From contig CAJUHH010000018.1 of the NCBI GenBank assembly GCA_910585965.1, positions 4,296 through 68,295 of the forward strand: a stretch of DNA of 64,000 nucleotides. The letters run 5' to 3'. The stretch's first letter is position 1. Each line of letters starts with the position of its first letter. The notes below the pieces were generated by a model. It worked only from the letters and a program-made list of their open reading frames with translations, was not told the DNA's origin and made no database searches. Of this stretch, positions 15,382-23,160 are shown piece by piece. Both the position numbers and the translations under genes were made by a program. Source of the stretch: an uncultured Lachnospiraceae bacterium (lineage in GTDB: Bacteria; Bacillota; Clostridia; Lachnospirales; Lachnospiraceae).

Positions 15382-16908
15382 CTATAAGCCTAAAAACTCT
15401 TCCACCGTCCGGCGCATTTCATCCTTTCCGCATACGCGGTCATGCACCACCGGCGCCGTCCGTATCTCCCGGACCGCTCCCGGCATCGGTTTTCCTGACA
15501 AGGAAGCCAATTCGTCCGCCAGCTCGAAGTCGGTCATAGCGTCATATTTCCCAACGTCTGCGGCATTTGTGTCCGTACTGTCTGCGCCGCCTGCGACCGC
15601 GTTCATGACGCTCCTCGTAAACTTAAAAGGACTTGCCGTAGAAGCAATGACGGAAAGCGTATGGTCCCCCGTTTCTTCCACATATTTCCGATATACGCAT
15701 GCTGCTACCGCCGTATGAGGGTCCACGATATAACCCGCCTTTTCCTGCAATATGCGAATCGTTTCTGCCGTCTCTTCTTCTGAAGCATAACCGCCGTAAA
15801 AATCCCCCAGCTGTTCTCTCATTTCCCTGGTAATCCCATACCGGCCTTCCCCGGTTAAGGCTTTCATGAAATCCGCCGTTTTTTCCGGGTCGTTGCCCGC
15901 GATCCGATAAATCAGCCTCTCCAAATTGCTGGAAATCAATATATCCATAGAAGGAGAACTGGTCAGCACAAACTCTCTGTTCCTGTCATATTCCCCCGTA
16001 TGGAAGAAATCATACAGCACCTTATTTTCATTGGAAGCGCAGATCAGCCTGCCGATCGGCACGCCCATATTTTTTGCATAAAACGCCGCCAGGATATTGC
16101 CGAAGTTTCCCGTAGGAACCACTACGTTTATTTTATCGCCTTCCCTTATTCCTCCCTTTTTCAAAAGACGGGCATAAGCATATACATAATATACGATCTG
16201 GGGAACCAGCCGCCCTATATTAATGGAATTGGCCGAAGAAAACTGATATCCCTTTTCATCCATCCTCTTTTCCAGTTCCTTATCGGCAAATATCTTCTTT
16301 ACCCCCGTCTGGGCATCGTCGAAATTACCGCGGATCCCTACGACATATGTATTTTCCTCTTTCTGCGTCACCATCTGCCGCTCCTGTATCGGGCTGACGC
16401 CGTTTTTCGGATAAAACACAATAATTTTCGTCCCCTCTACCCCCGCAAACCCAGCAAGAGCCGCCTTTCCCGTGTCCCCGGAAGTAGCCGTCAATATAAC
16501 GATCTCATTCTTCACCTTATTTTTCTTTGCCGATGTAATCATCAGATGGGGCAGGATAGACAGCGCCATATCTTTAAAGGCAATGGTAGATCCATGGAAC
16601 AGCTCCAAAAAATAAGCTCCGTCCGCCTGAACCAAAGGCGCGATCTCCTCCGTATCGAACTTGGAATCATACGCGCTTGCAATACAGCCCTCCAGCTCCT
16701 CTTTTGTAAAATCCGTCAGATATAGCTTCATGACTTCATAAGCCGTTTCCTGGTAACTCATCCCGGCCAGTTCCTGGAAACTTTTTTCCAGCTCCGGTAT
16801 GCGGTCCGGCACGAACAGCCCCCCGTCTTCCGATAATCCCTTTAAAATAGCCTCCGAAGCCCTGACCCGTATCTTGCCGTTTCTTGTGCTGCTATACCAT
16901 ACTTCCAT
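15382..16908 (-). CDS. thrC: Threonine synthase
   Basis: The 508-residue PLP enzyme converts O-phosphohomoserine to threonine. It has the N-terminal YSSTRNGKIRVRASEAI block, ELFHGSTIAFKDMALS with the PLP-binding lysine, ATSGDTGKAALAGF (phosphate-binding loop) and NSINIGRLVPQIVYYVYAY, all typical of the long threonine synthase class found in clostridia and yeast. No other threonine-pathway gene is adjacent. It has its own promoter about 45 bases upstream. No T-box is visible in the short leader. Confidence 0.94.
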   Translation of the reverse strand: MEVWYSSTRNGKIRVRASEAILKGLSEDGGLFVPDRIPELEKSFQELAGMSYQETAYEVMKLYLTDFTKEELEGCIASAYDSKFDTEEIAPLVQADGAYFLELFHGSTIAFKDMALSILPHLMITSAKKNKVKNEIVILTATSGDTGKAALAGFAGVEGTKIIVFYPKNGVSPIQERQMVTQKEENTYVVGIRGNFDDAQTGVKKIFADKELEKRMDEKGYQFSSANSINIGRLVPQIVYYVYAYARLLKKGGIREGDKINVVVPTGNFGNILAAFYAKNMGVPIGRLICASNENKVLYDFFHTGEYDRNREFVLTSSPSMDILISSNLERLIYRIAGNDPEKTADFMKALTGEGRYGITREMREQLGDFYGGYASEEETAETIRILQEKAGYIVDPHTAVAACVYRKYVEETGDHTLSVIASTASPFKFTRSVMNAVAGGADSTDTNAADVGKYDAMTDFELADELASLSGKPMPGAVREIRTAPVVHDRVCGKDEMRRTVEEFLGL

Positions 16909-16953
16909 TCCGTTTTCCTCTCCGTTCCTGCTTGTCCTTTTTCTACGCCGTTA

Positions 16954-16982
16954 AGTATAGCATAGTTTCCCCGCCCGCGCAA
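16954..16982 (-). promoter_or_regulatory. Promoter of thrC
   Basis: On the minus strand TTGCGC (16977-16982) and TATACT (16954-16959) are 17 bases apart, with an extended -10 TG one base upstream of TATACT. Confidence 0.7.
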
Positions 16983-16992
16983 TGCCGGGAAA

Positions 16993-17619
16993 TCAGGAAA
17001 AAAACTCATGGCCTCCATAGGAAAACAGAAGCGTCAGACTGTTGTCAAACCATTTCATCCTCTCCGGGTCCGCATACTTGCGGGCGGCAAAATACAAGGC
17101 TCCCTCTGTAATGTCTTCCCCATACAGCACTCTTTTCACTGCTTCTTTCGTTTCCTCGCTGACTTTCACCTTGTCCAGCCGCCCGTCCTTCACCGGGGAA
17201 AACTGAACGGTGCCGTTCCCCCTCTGGAATACCACTTCCTTTACGCTGTCCGGGAACCGGCTGCTTTCCACCCGGTTCATAATTACCCCTGCCACCAGCA
17301 TTTTCCCTTTGATGTCCTCGCATCCCGCTTCCGCCTCCACAATGCGCAGCAAAATATCATAATCCTCCTGATTCAGCGTATATTTCGCCTTCCTCTCCAG
17401 CAGATTATAATCCACCACCCTCTGCCCGGAGGACGCTTCCGTCACCATTCCCATAAAACTGGATGCATCCAGGTCTGCCTGTTCCTCCATAAAACGTATC
17501 TGGAATGCCGGCGTGGACGCGATCCTATTGATCTTCAATTCCTTCAGGTTAAACCAGGATACTGCGAAAATCATCTGACACAACACCAATATGGTAATAC
17601 TCTTTTTATACTTGTACAT
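16993..17619 (-). CDS. SleB/CwlJ-type cell wall hydrolase
   Basis: The 208-residue protein has an N-terminal membrane anchor or signal (about residues 6-24) and a C-terminal hydrolase-2 domain. The domain has LLRIVEAEAGCEDIKGKMLVA (with the catalytic Glu), GVIMNRV and GNGTVQFSPV, and ends with ALYFAARKYADP. Family members are spore cortex-lytic enzymes or related peptidoglycan hydrolases; genomes usually carry several, so a spore role is not assured. The start at 17619 (MYKYKK) has AGGAA upstream; the upstream in-frame TTG lacks a good site. Confidence 0.85.
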   Translation of the reverse strand: MYKYKKSITILVLCQMIFAVSWFNLKELKINRIASTPAFQIRFMEEQADLDASSFMGMVTEASSGQRVVDYNLLERKAKYTLNQEDYDILLRIVEAEAGCEDIKGKMLVAGVIMNRVESSRFPDSVKEVVFQRGNGTVQFSPVKDGRLDKVKVSEETKEAVKRVLYGEDITEGALYFAARKYADPERMKWFDNSLTLLFSYGGHEFFS

Positions 17620-17765
17620 TTTTTCCTCATTTCCGCGCCGCGCCAAACCGGCGGCGCTGGTTCCGTTTTGCTATGACTGCACGTAACTTTTTGTCATAGA
17701 AATGTAACACTTCTTTAATATTCTATACAAAGAGTATTGAAATTATTTCTAAAAAATTTCTAAAT

Positions 17766-17794
17766 TTGTATTCTTTTTTCTGAAATGGTATAAT
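17766..17794 (+). promoter_or_regulatory. Promoter of the AP2-domain gene
   Basis: TTGTAT (17766-17771) and a perfect TATAAT (17789-17794) are 17 bases apart. The -35 hexamer is the same as in the 6S promoter. The leader of about 100 bases contains a GCGGC/GCCGC hairpin. Confidence 0.75.
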
Positions 17795-17844
17795 TATGAT
17801 TGAAATGTGTCAAAATATGTATAAATAAAGCGGCGGTTGCCGCG

Positions 17845-17945
17845 CGGAAAAAAGATCATTGAAATCTGCCGGACATATGCGGAAAGAAAGGAGGAAACCA
17901 ATATGGGGCTGCCAGGAGTTTTTATGGCACGGAAAAAAGATCATT
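17845..17945 (+). repeat. 16-bp direct repeat in the leader and start of the AP2-domain gene
   Basis: CGGAAAAAAGATCATT occurs at 17845-17860 in the 5' leader and again at 17930-17945, where it encodes part of the first AP2-like domain. The copies are 85 bp apart, about eight helical turns. Confidence 0.9.
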
Positions 17946-18706
17946 CCGTCTATTACCGTTCTTCGATTACGGTTCGCGAAAAGCATATCAGCCTGGGCAG
18001 CTACCCAACGGAACTGGAAGCCCATCTGGCTTACAAGGAGGCTCGCATGGTCTGTGAAACGGACACCGTCGGGCTGGCAGATTATACGGAAGATTCTTTA
18101 CTTTCTTTTTCGAAATGGGTGGTTCTGGTGAATTACCGGGATAACGGGCTTTATTTTGCTATGCCCATTTATTTGAAAAACAAATATTTTCTCTATTACC
18201 TGAGTCCTTCGCACTGTTTGAAATTTGATATCGATGATTTGTTTTATTATTCCTCCAAAAAAATCATGTGCCGGGGCGGACGGCTTTTTGTGAACGATTA
18301 TGGCATGCAATGCAGCATTCTCAATCGTTATGGCATTAAGAATTATGCCGTATGCGGGAAGGATTACCGTTTTATCAACGGCGATGCCACCGATTTCCGC
18401 TATGAAAATATTGAAGTCCTGAACCGGTTCCACGGACTGTCGTGCATGCCCGCCAAAGATCGGAGCGGTTTTCTTTATAAAGTGCGCATCCATGTCAGGA
18501 GCAACTATGTGGTCGGCGTTTACAAAGAGGAAACGGAAGCCGCCATCGCCTACAATAAGGCGGCGGATATCCTGAAAAAAAACGGCATAAACCGCAATTT
18601 CGCCCAAAATTACATCGAAGGGCTTTCCCCTGCCGTCTATGCCGATATTTACTCCAAATTACAAATTTCCCCCGCTATTTTCCGTCTTACGCCGGAAAAT
18701 ACCTGA
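17903..18706 (+). CDS. AP2-domain protein with degenerate HNH-like centre
   Basis: The 267-residue protein has two AP2-like DNA-binding segments. The first (about 5-55) contains YYRSSITVREKHISLGSYPTE; the second (about 195-250) contains YKVRIHVRSNYVVGVYKEE. Both have the three-strand-plus-helix pattern with alanines in the helix (EAAIAYNKAADIL). Between them GDATDFRYENIEVLN resembles the second half of an HNH nuclease, but the catalytic histidine pair is replaced by KDY, so it is probably not a nuclease. Such proteins derive from AP2-HNH homing endonucleases. The start at 17903 has AGGAGG eight bases upstream. No mobile element is adjacent. It may act as a regulator. Confidence 0.7.
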   Translation: MGLPGVFMARKKDHSVYYRSSITVREKHISLGSYPTELEAHLAYKEARMVCETDTVGLADYTEDSLLSFSKWVVLVNYRDNGLYFAMPIYLKNKYFLYYLSPSHCLKFDIDDLFYYSSKKIMCRGGRLFVNDYGMQCSILNRYGIKNYAVCGKDYRFINGDATDFRYENIEVLNRFHGLSCMPAKDRSGFLYKVRIHVRSNYVVGVYKEETEAAIAYNKAADILKKNGINRNFAQNYIEGLSPAVYADIYSKLQISPAIFRLTPENT

Positions 18707-18713
18707 TACTCCT

Positions 18714-19961
18714 TTACTTTTCCGAATAGTCCACAAAACTGATATTCAGCCCCACATCCCCGCTTACGCCGCCGATTTTCCCTTTCAGGCTGTACTGCCA
18801 CATCTGAAATTTATAAGGATAATCCGGGACATCCTTCTGCTGGGACAGCCAGATATCGTACTCCGTCAGCTTGGTCAGATCGATTTCCCTGATCAGCCAT
18901 TCTTTCGTCCCATAAATCATCGGATGATAACCCGCCACCTTGGTATTCTGCAAAAAAGCCTTGGCAACCGCCGTCTTTTCTTCCCTTGATAAAGCCTCTA
19001 TTCTCGCCTTATCGTTCTGTACATACTCCATGTCGAAAGCGATTGGATATGTAATCTTATAATTAGCCAGCGTCTGTACGATAAAATTGGACTCCTCCAC
19101 CGCTTCTTCCGCCGTAATCGCCTGGGAAAAGAAATAAACGCCCACTTCCAGCCCGGCTCCTATCGCCTTCGTAATATTTTCCTCAAATTTTTCATCCAGC
19201 GTGATCTGGCCGCTGCCATATCCCCTCGACCCCAGACGGATCATGACAAAGTCAATGCCTTCTGCCTTAAGAGCCGCATAATCCACCTCGCCGTTATATT
19301 TGGACAGATCCAGTCCGAGATAAGAAACATCCCTTCCATCATCATAATAGGACATCTTATCCGCTTTCATCTGAAGATTCGTATAGTCATAAGTATTCTG
19401 TTCCAGATAAGGATTGATCAGCACCCATTCCTCAGTTCCGTCCGCATAAGTAAGAAGCGTATGTTTCCCATCCCTTGCCGGGTCGTTCGCGATCTCCTCT
19501 TCTTCCACCCGCTTGGCTTCCTCTTCATACTTGGCGCTGCCCCCCTCTTTGCCGGTTCCATCCTCTTTTTCCCCGGAAGCCTCCGTCTCGCTGCTCTCCA
19601 CCACTTCCGGCGTTTCCGGATACATATCCCAGAAATCCAGATCCGATGCTTTCAGCTTATTTTCCTCATACAGCCGCTCTACTTCCTGCATGCTCTTCCT
19701 GCCCGCGTAACCAACGACCGGGGCTGCTTCTGCCGCCGCAGCATCTGCTTCGCCTTCCGTGCCGCCCTCCTGTGCCGCTTCATGATCCAGCGTCATCACA
19801 GCCGTTTCCTTCTGCCGGTGCTGCCTCCTTCTGTCTTCCTCCCGCTTATTCGTATAAACCACCACGCCAAGAATCAGCAGGATCGTCAGGCTCACGCCCA
19901 TAATCATATACTTCATCGATAATCTCGCGTTTCTCTCTTCGCTTTCGCCGGGTAAGCGCAT
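18714..19961 (-). CDS. Membrane-anchored GH25 lysozyme
   Basis: The 415-residue protein has an N-terminal transmembrane segment (about residues 17-38). A long acidic, low-complexity linker follows (to about 190), then a C-terminal GH25 domain. The domain begins YLGLDLSKYNGEVD and has GLEVGVYFFSQ, the catalytic DxE in PIAFDMEYV, and a final MWQYSLKG. GH25 enzymes cleave the MurNAc-GlcNAc bond. The start at 19961 follows GGAGA with a long spacer; a longer reading frame upstream runs through palindrome B and is not credible. That element ends 27 bases before the start codon. Confidence 0.85.
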   Translation of the reverse strand: MRLPGESEERNARLSMKYMIMGVSLTILLILGVVVYTNKREEDRRRQHRQKETAVMTLDHEAAQEGGTEGEADAAAAEAAPVVGYAGRKSMQEVERLYEENKLKASDLDFWDMYPETPEVVESSETEASGEKEDGTGKEGGSAKYEEEAKRVEEEEIANDPARDGKHTLLTYADGTEEWVLINPYLEQNTYDYTNLQMKADKMSYYDDGRDVSYLGLDLSKYNGEVDYAALKAEGIDFVMIRLGSRGYGSGQITLDEKFEENITKAIGAGLEVGVYFFSQAITAEEAVEESNFIVQTLANYKITYPIAFDMEYVQNDKARIEALSREEKTAVAKAFLQNTKVAGYHPMIYGTKEWLIREIDLTKLTEYDIWLSQQKDVPDYPYKFQMWQYSLKGKIGGVSGDVGLNISFVDYSEK

Positions 19962-19987
19962 GGTATGTATTCTCCTTTCATTGGGGT

Positions 19988-20288
19988 GGGAATTTGTTTT
20001 TGGGAAAAGGGGCACCGCTTGGGCGGCTGGGGGTGTGGGGCGGGGGATTTTGTCTGGAGCTCCCAATCGGATTTCACTAATGAAATGGGCAAAACATTGG
20101 AACCGATCAGGTCGGAAACAACGGGCATCCATGCCCTTTGTTTCCTAAAACCGCCATCCATGGCGGTTTTACCTTGGGGTATCGTCCATTTCATAAGTGA
20201 AATAGCCGATTGTCCGCAACAGACAAAATCCCCCGCCCCACACCCCCAGCCGCCCAAGCTCCATCCCCTTCGCAAAAATAAATTTCCC
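19988..20288. repeat. Large palindromic element, copy B
   Basis: Arms at 19988-20056 and 20220-20288 flank a core of exactly 163 nt. About 40 bp of each arm next to the core match perfectly; the outer part is imperfect. The left arm is G-rich (GGGGGTGTGGGGCGGGGG). The core is like copy A but with paired changes: CAATCGG/CCGATTG, GGGCATCCATGCCC and CCGCCATCCATGGCGG. It sits in the 5' region of the GH25 gene, same core orientation as copy A. Confidence 0.88.
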
Positions 20289-20430
20289 TTGTGCTGCTAT
20301 TTACTATTCTGAAAATATCATTTACTATTACTATAGCTTTGTTAATTTTTGCTTTAAAAAAATTCCAATACTTTAACTAATTTAACACGAAACCCCTAAG
20401 TATGCAATGGTTTTTGATGGCAGGAAGAGC
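20289..20430. other. AT-rich divergent intergenic spacer between palindromes B and C
   Basis: This 142-bp AT-rich stretch should hold the promoters of the divergent GH25 and apbE genes, since elements B and C fill the rest of the gap. I found no convincing -35/-10 pair in either direction. Transcripts starting here would carry B or C as their leader. Confidence 0.5.
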
Positions 20431-20739
20431 TTGTCGGCGGCGGCCTTTCTTTTTGCTGTTGGCGGGGCATGATGCCCGGGATTCTTTTGGCGCAGGGGGA
20501 CGGCTGTTTTCAGACGATTGCTTCTGGCCAGCCATTTCACTTATGAAATGGTTCGATATACTAGGTAAGCCTTGGACATGGATGTCCATTGCTTCCGACC
20601 CGATCGGTTTGAAAAATTCCCCCATTTCATTAGTGAAATCTGGCCAGAAGCTCCCGTCTGAAAACAGCCGTTCCCCCTGCGCCAAAAGAATCCCGGGCGG
20701 CATGCCCCGCCAACAGCAAAAAGAAAGGTCGCCGTCAAC
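20431..20739. repeat. Large palindromic element, copy C (one core hairpin missing)
   Basis: Nearly perfect inverted arms of roughly 85 bp flank a core in the opposite orientation to copies A and B. The core is 136 nt: the CCATCCATGG-type hairpin is absent (about 27 nt), while GGACATCCATGTCC remains. The inner stem reads CTTCTGGCCAG with CTGGCCAGAAG, a paired replacement of the sequence in A. The element ends 35 bases before the apbE start codon. Confidence 0.85.
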
Positions 20740-20774
20740 ACCCTCCCCCCCACACACAACCCAAGGAGCCACCT

Positions 20775-21779
20775 ATGAATACACACACCCCTCTTTTTAA
20801 AACCATCCTCTTTTTCATCCCCCTCTCCTTGATTATTTTCTTCACAGGATGCAGCAAAACCCCCGACCCCCTATCCAAAACCGGCTTTTATTTCGACACC
20901 GTCATTACCATCACGCTCTACGACAAGCCGGACGAGTCCATCCTGGACGGATGTTTTTCCCTTGCGGAAACTTATGAAAACAGATTGAGCAAAACAAAGG
21001 AAAACAGCGATGTATGGAATATCAACCATAGCGGAGGAAAACCGACGGCGGTAAGCGAAGATACCCTTGCCCTGCTCCGCGCATGCCTTTTCTATGCGGA
21101 GCTTTCCGATGGAAAGGCCGATCCGACTATCGGGCCGGTTACAGAATTGTGGGATTTTTCCGGCTCCTCCCCCGCCGTCCTCCCGGCTCAGACAGATCTG
21201 GAGAATGCTTTAAACCATGTGGGATACGAAGGGATTTCTATCGAAGGGGACATGGTACGGCTTGCGGATCCCGATGCTGAAATCGACCTGGGTTTTATCG
21301 CCAAGGGATATATCGCGGACCGGATGAAAGAGTATCTCGCCTCCCAGGGCGTGGCAAGCGCTACCATTAACCTGGGGGGAAATGTGCTTGCCATAGGCTC
21401 CCGCCCGGACGGCTCTCCGTTCCGCATCGGTATCCAAAAACCTTTTGCTCCCAGCGGCGACATCGCCCTGGTATTGCCTGTTTCCGATCTTTCCGTGGTC
21501 TCTTCCGGCACGTATGAAAGGTATTTTGAATTGGACGGAACGATTTACCATCATATTCTGGATACAAAAACAGGTTATCCCGTGCAGAATAACCTGTTTC
21601 AAGTTACCATCCTTTCCCGCTCTTCCATGGATGGGGACGCTCTTTCCACCACCTGTTTTCTGCTCGGCCTGGAAGAGGGGATGAAGCTTGTCGAATCCAT
21701 GGAGGATACGGAAGCCTTATTCTTTACGTCCGATGGAGCTATCCATGCTTCCAGCGGACTGGAAGATTTTGTGCCTTAA
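20775..21779 (+). CDS. apbE: FAD:protein FMN transferase (ApbE lipoprotein)
   Basis: The 334-residue protein has a lipoprotein signal with lipobox FFTGC (Cys at about 26) and an ApbE domain. Recognisable blocks are FDTVITITLYD, the FAD-binding DLGFIAKGYIAD, INLGGNV, and the metal-binding SSMDGDALSTTCFLLG near the C-terminus. ApbE attaches FMN through a phosphoester bond to Thr or Ser in RnfG and RnfD outside the membrane. The next genes, on the opposite strand, encode Rnf, and the stops of apbE and rnfB overlap by 4 bases. Palindrome C lies in its 5' leader. Confidence 0.93.
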   Translation: MNTHTPLFKTILFFIPLSLIIFFTGCSKTPDPLSKTGFYFDTVITITLYDKPDESILDGCFSLAETYENRLSKTKENSDVWNINHSGGKPTAVSEDTLALLRACLFYAELSDGKADPTIGPVTELWDFSGSSPAVLPAQTDLENALNHVGYEGISIEGDMVRLADPDAEIDLGFIAKGYIADRMKEYLASQGVASATINLGGNVLAIGSRPDGSPFRIGIQKPFAPSGDIALVLPVSDLSVVSSGTYERYFELDGTIYHHILDTKTGYPVQNNLFQVTILSRSSMDGDALSTTCFLLGLEEGMKLVESMEDTEALFFTSDGAIHASSGLEDFVP

Positions 21780-22570
21780 ACTTTTATAATCGACTTGCGC
21801 GGGCATTTCTCCAAGCAAGTGCCGCATCCGCTGCATTTTTCATAATCAATCGCCGCATGGAAATCCGCGATCTCCACCGCCTCCGAAGGGCAGTTTTTCT
21901 TGCAGAGCTGGCAGCCGATACAGCCGACCGTACAATCTTTCATTGTAACAGGGCCTTTGTCTTTGGAGCTGCAAGCCACCGCATATTTGGAATCATAAGG
22001 AATCAGCTCGATCAAATGCTTCGGGCAGACTTCCACGCATTTCCCGCATGCCTTGCAGGCCTCTTTATCCACTACCGCTACCCCGTTCACCACATGAATC
22101 GCATCAAAAGGGCAGACGGACACACAGCTCCCATAGCCGAGGCAGCCGTAATTGCAGGATTTCGGCCCGCCGTTCGGCACAAAGGAAAGCATCCGGCAGT
22201 CTTCAATTCCGTGGTAATCATAATCCGATTTTGTTTTTTCGCAATCCCCCTGGCATTTTACAAAAGCGACTTTTCTTACCGATTCCCCGGCTTCTACCCC
22301 CATAATCCCGGCGATTACTTTTCCCACCGGCTCGCCGCCCACCGGGCATGCGTTTACCGGGGCTTCCCCTTTTGCGATCGCCGCCGCCAGTCCGGAACAT
22401 CCCGGGAAGCCGCAGCCGCCGCAGTTGTTTCCGGGCAGCGCATTCAGCACCGCCTCTTCTTTTTCATCTACCTCTACTTTAAACTTGATTGCGGCAACAC
22501 CTAGGAACAGGCCGATAAAAAGCCCCACTCCTCCCACGATTGCTGTTGCCGTAAGGACACCCATCATCAT
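21776..22570 (-). CDS. rnfB: Rnf complex subunit RnfB (iron-sulfur)
   Basis: The 264-residue subunit has one N-terminal membrane helix (about 5-27) and the Fes domain NNCGGCGFPGCSGLA. Further cluster motifs follow: CNYGCLGYGSCVSVCP, CKACGKCVEVCP, CTVGCIGCQLCKKNCP and CSGCGTCLEKCP. By motif count it carries at least five [4Fe-4S] clusters. In clostridial Rnf it is thought to accept electrons from reduced ferredoxin. It is the last gene of rnfCDGEAB. GGAGGT precedes the first of three consecutive ATG codons. The 3' end overlaps the convergent apbE gene. Confidence 0.95.
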   Translation of the reverse strand: MMMGVLTATAIVGGVGLFIGLFLGVAAIKFKVEVDEKEEAVLNALPGNNCGGCGFPGCSGLAAAIAKGEAPVNACPVGGEPVGKVIAGIMGVEAGESVRKVAFVKCQGDCEKTKSDYDYHGIEDCRMLSFVPNGGPKSCNYGCLGYGSCVSVCPFDAIHVVNGVAVVDKEACKACGKCVEVCPKHLIELIPYDSKYAVACSSKDKGPVTMKDCTVGCIGCQLCKKNCPSEAVEIADFHAAIDYEKCSGCGTCLEKCPRKSIIKV

Positions 22571-22581
22571 CCTGCCACCTC

Positions 22582-23160
22582 CTATAGCAAACCGGAAAAT
22601 CCGCAGAACGCAATCGCCATTAAGCCAGCTGTCACAAGCACGATCGGCATTCCCCGGAAGGATTCCGGAATATCGTTATACTCCATTTTTTCACGGATGC
22701 CCGCCAGAATCACGATGGCCACCGTAAACCCTGCCGCCGTTGCAAAACCGTTTACAATTCCTGTCAGGATTCCATACTTTTTCTGCACGTTCGTAAGGGC
22801 GATCCCCAATACCGCGCAGTTCGTCGTAATCAAAGGCAGATATACGCCAAGCGCCTGGTACAGAGGGGGCATGAACTTCTTCAGAAACATCTCCACAAAC
22901 TGCACCAAAGCCGCGATCACCAAAATGAATACGATCGTCTGAAGATAGGTGACATCGAATTTTTCCAAAATAAATTTATATACCAGCCCGGAAACGGCAG
23001 AAGCCAAGGTAATGACGAAAATAACCGCAACTCCCATTCCCGCCGCCGTATTCGTTTTCTTGGATACCCCGAGGAAAGGGCAAAGCCCCAAAAACTGGCT
23101 CAACACCACATTGTTTACCAAGGAAGAGCTGATCAATATAATAAGCAGATCCTTTATCAT
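22582..23160 (-). CDS. rnfA: Rnf complex subunit RnfA (membrane)
   Basis: This 192-residue integral membrane subunit has six helices and the family's NNVVLSQFLGLCPFLGVS and TTNCAVLGIAL blocks. The cysteines in these segments form, with RnfE, the intramembrane iron-sulfur site of the complex. It starts with an ATGA overlap on the rnfE stop codon, and rnfB follows after 11 bases, so translation is coupled. Confidence 0.95.
   Translation of the reverse strand: MIKDLLIILISSSLVNNVVLSQFLGLCPFLGVSKKTNTAAGMGVAVIFVITLASAVSGLVYKFILEKFDVTYLQTIVFILVIAALVQFVEMFLKKFMPPLYQALGVYLPLITTNCAVLGIALTNVQKKYGILTGIVNGFATAAGFTVAIVILAGIREKMEYNDIPESFRGMPIVLVTAGLMAIAFCGFSGLL

Noticed and set aside
16909..16992. Riboswitch or T-box upstream of thrC
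   Set aside because: The leader is too short; only a promoter is present.
20401..20800. Plus-strand 132-codon open frame before apbE
   Set aside because: It is the read-through of palindrome C and overlaps the apbE start in another frame.
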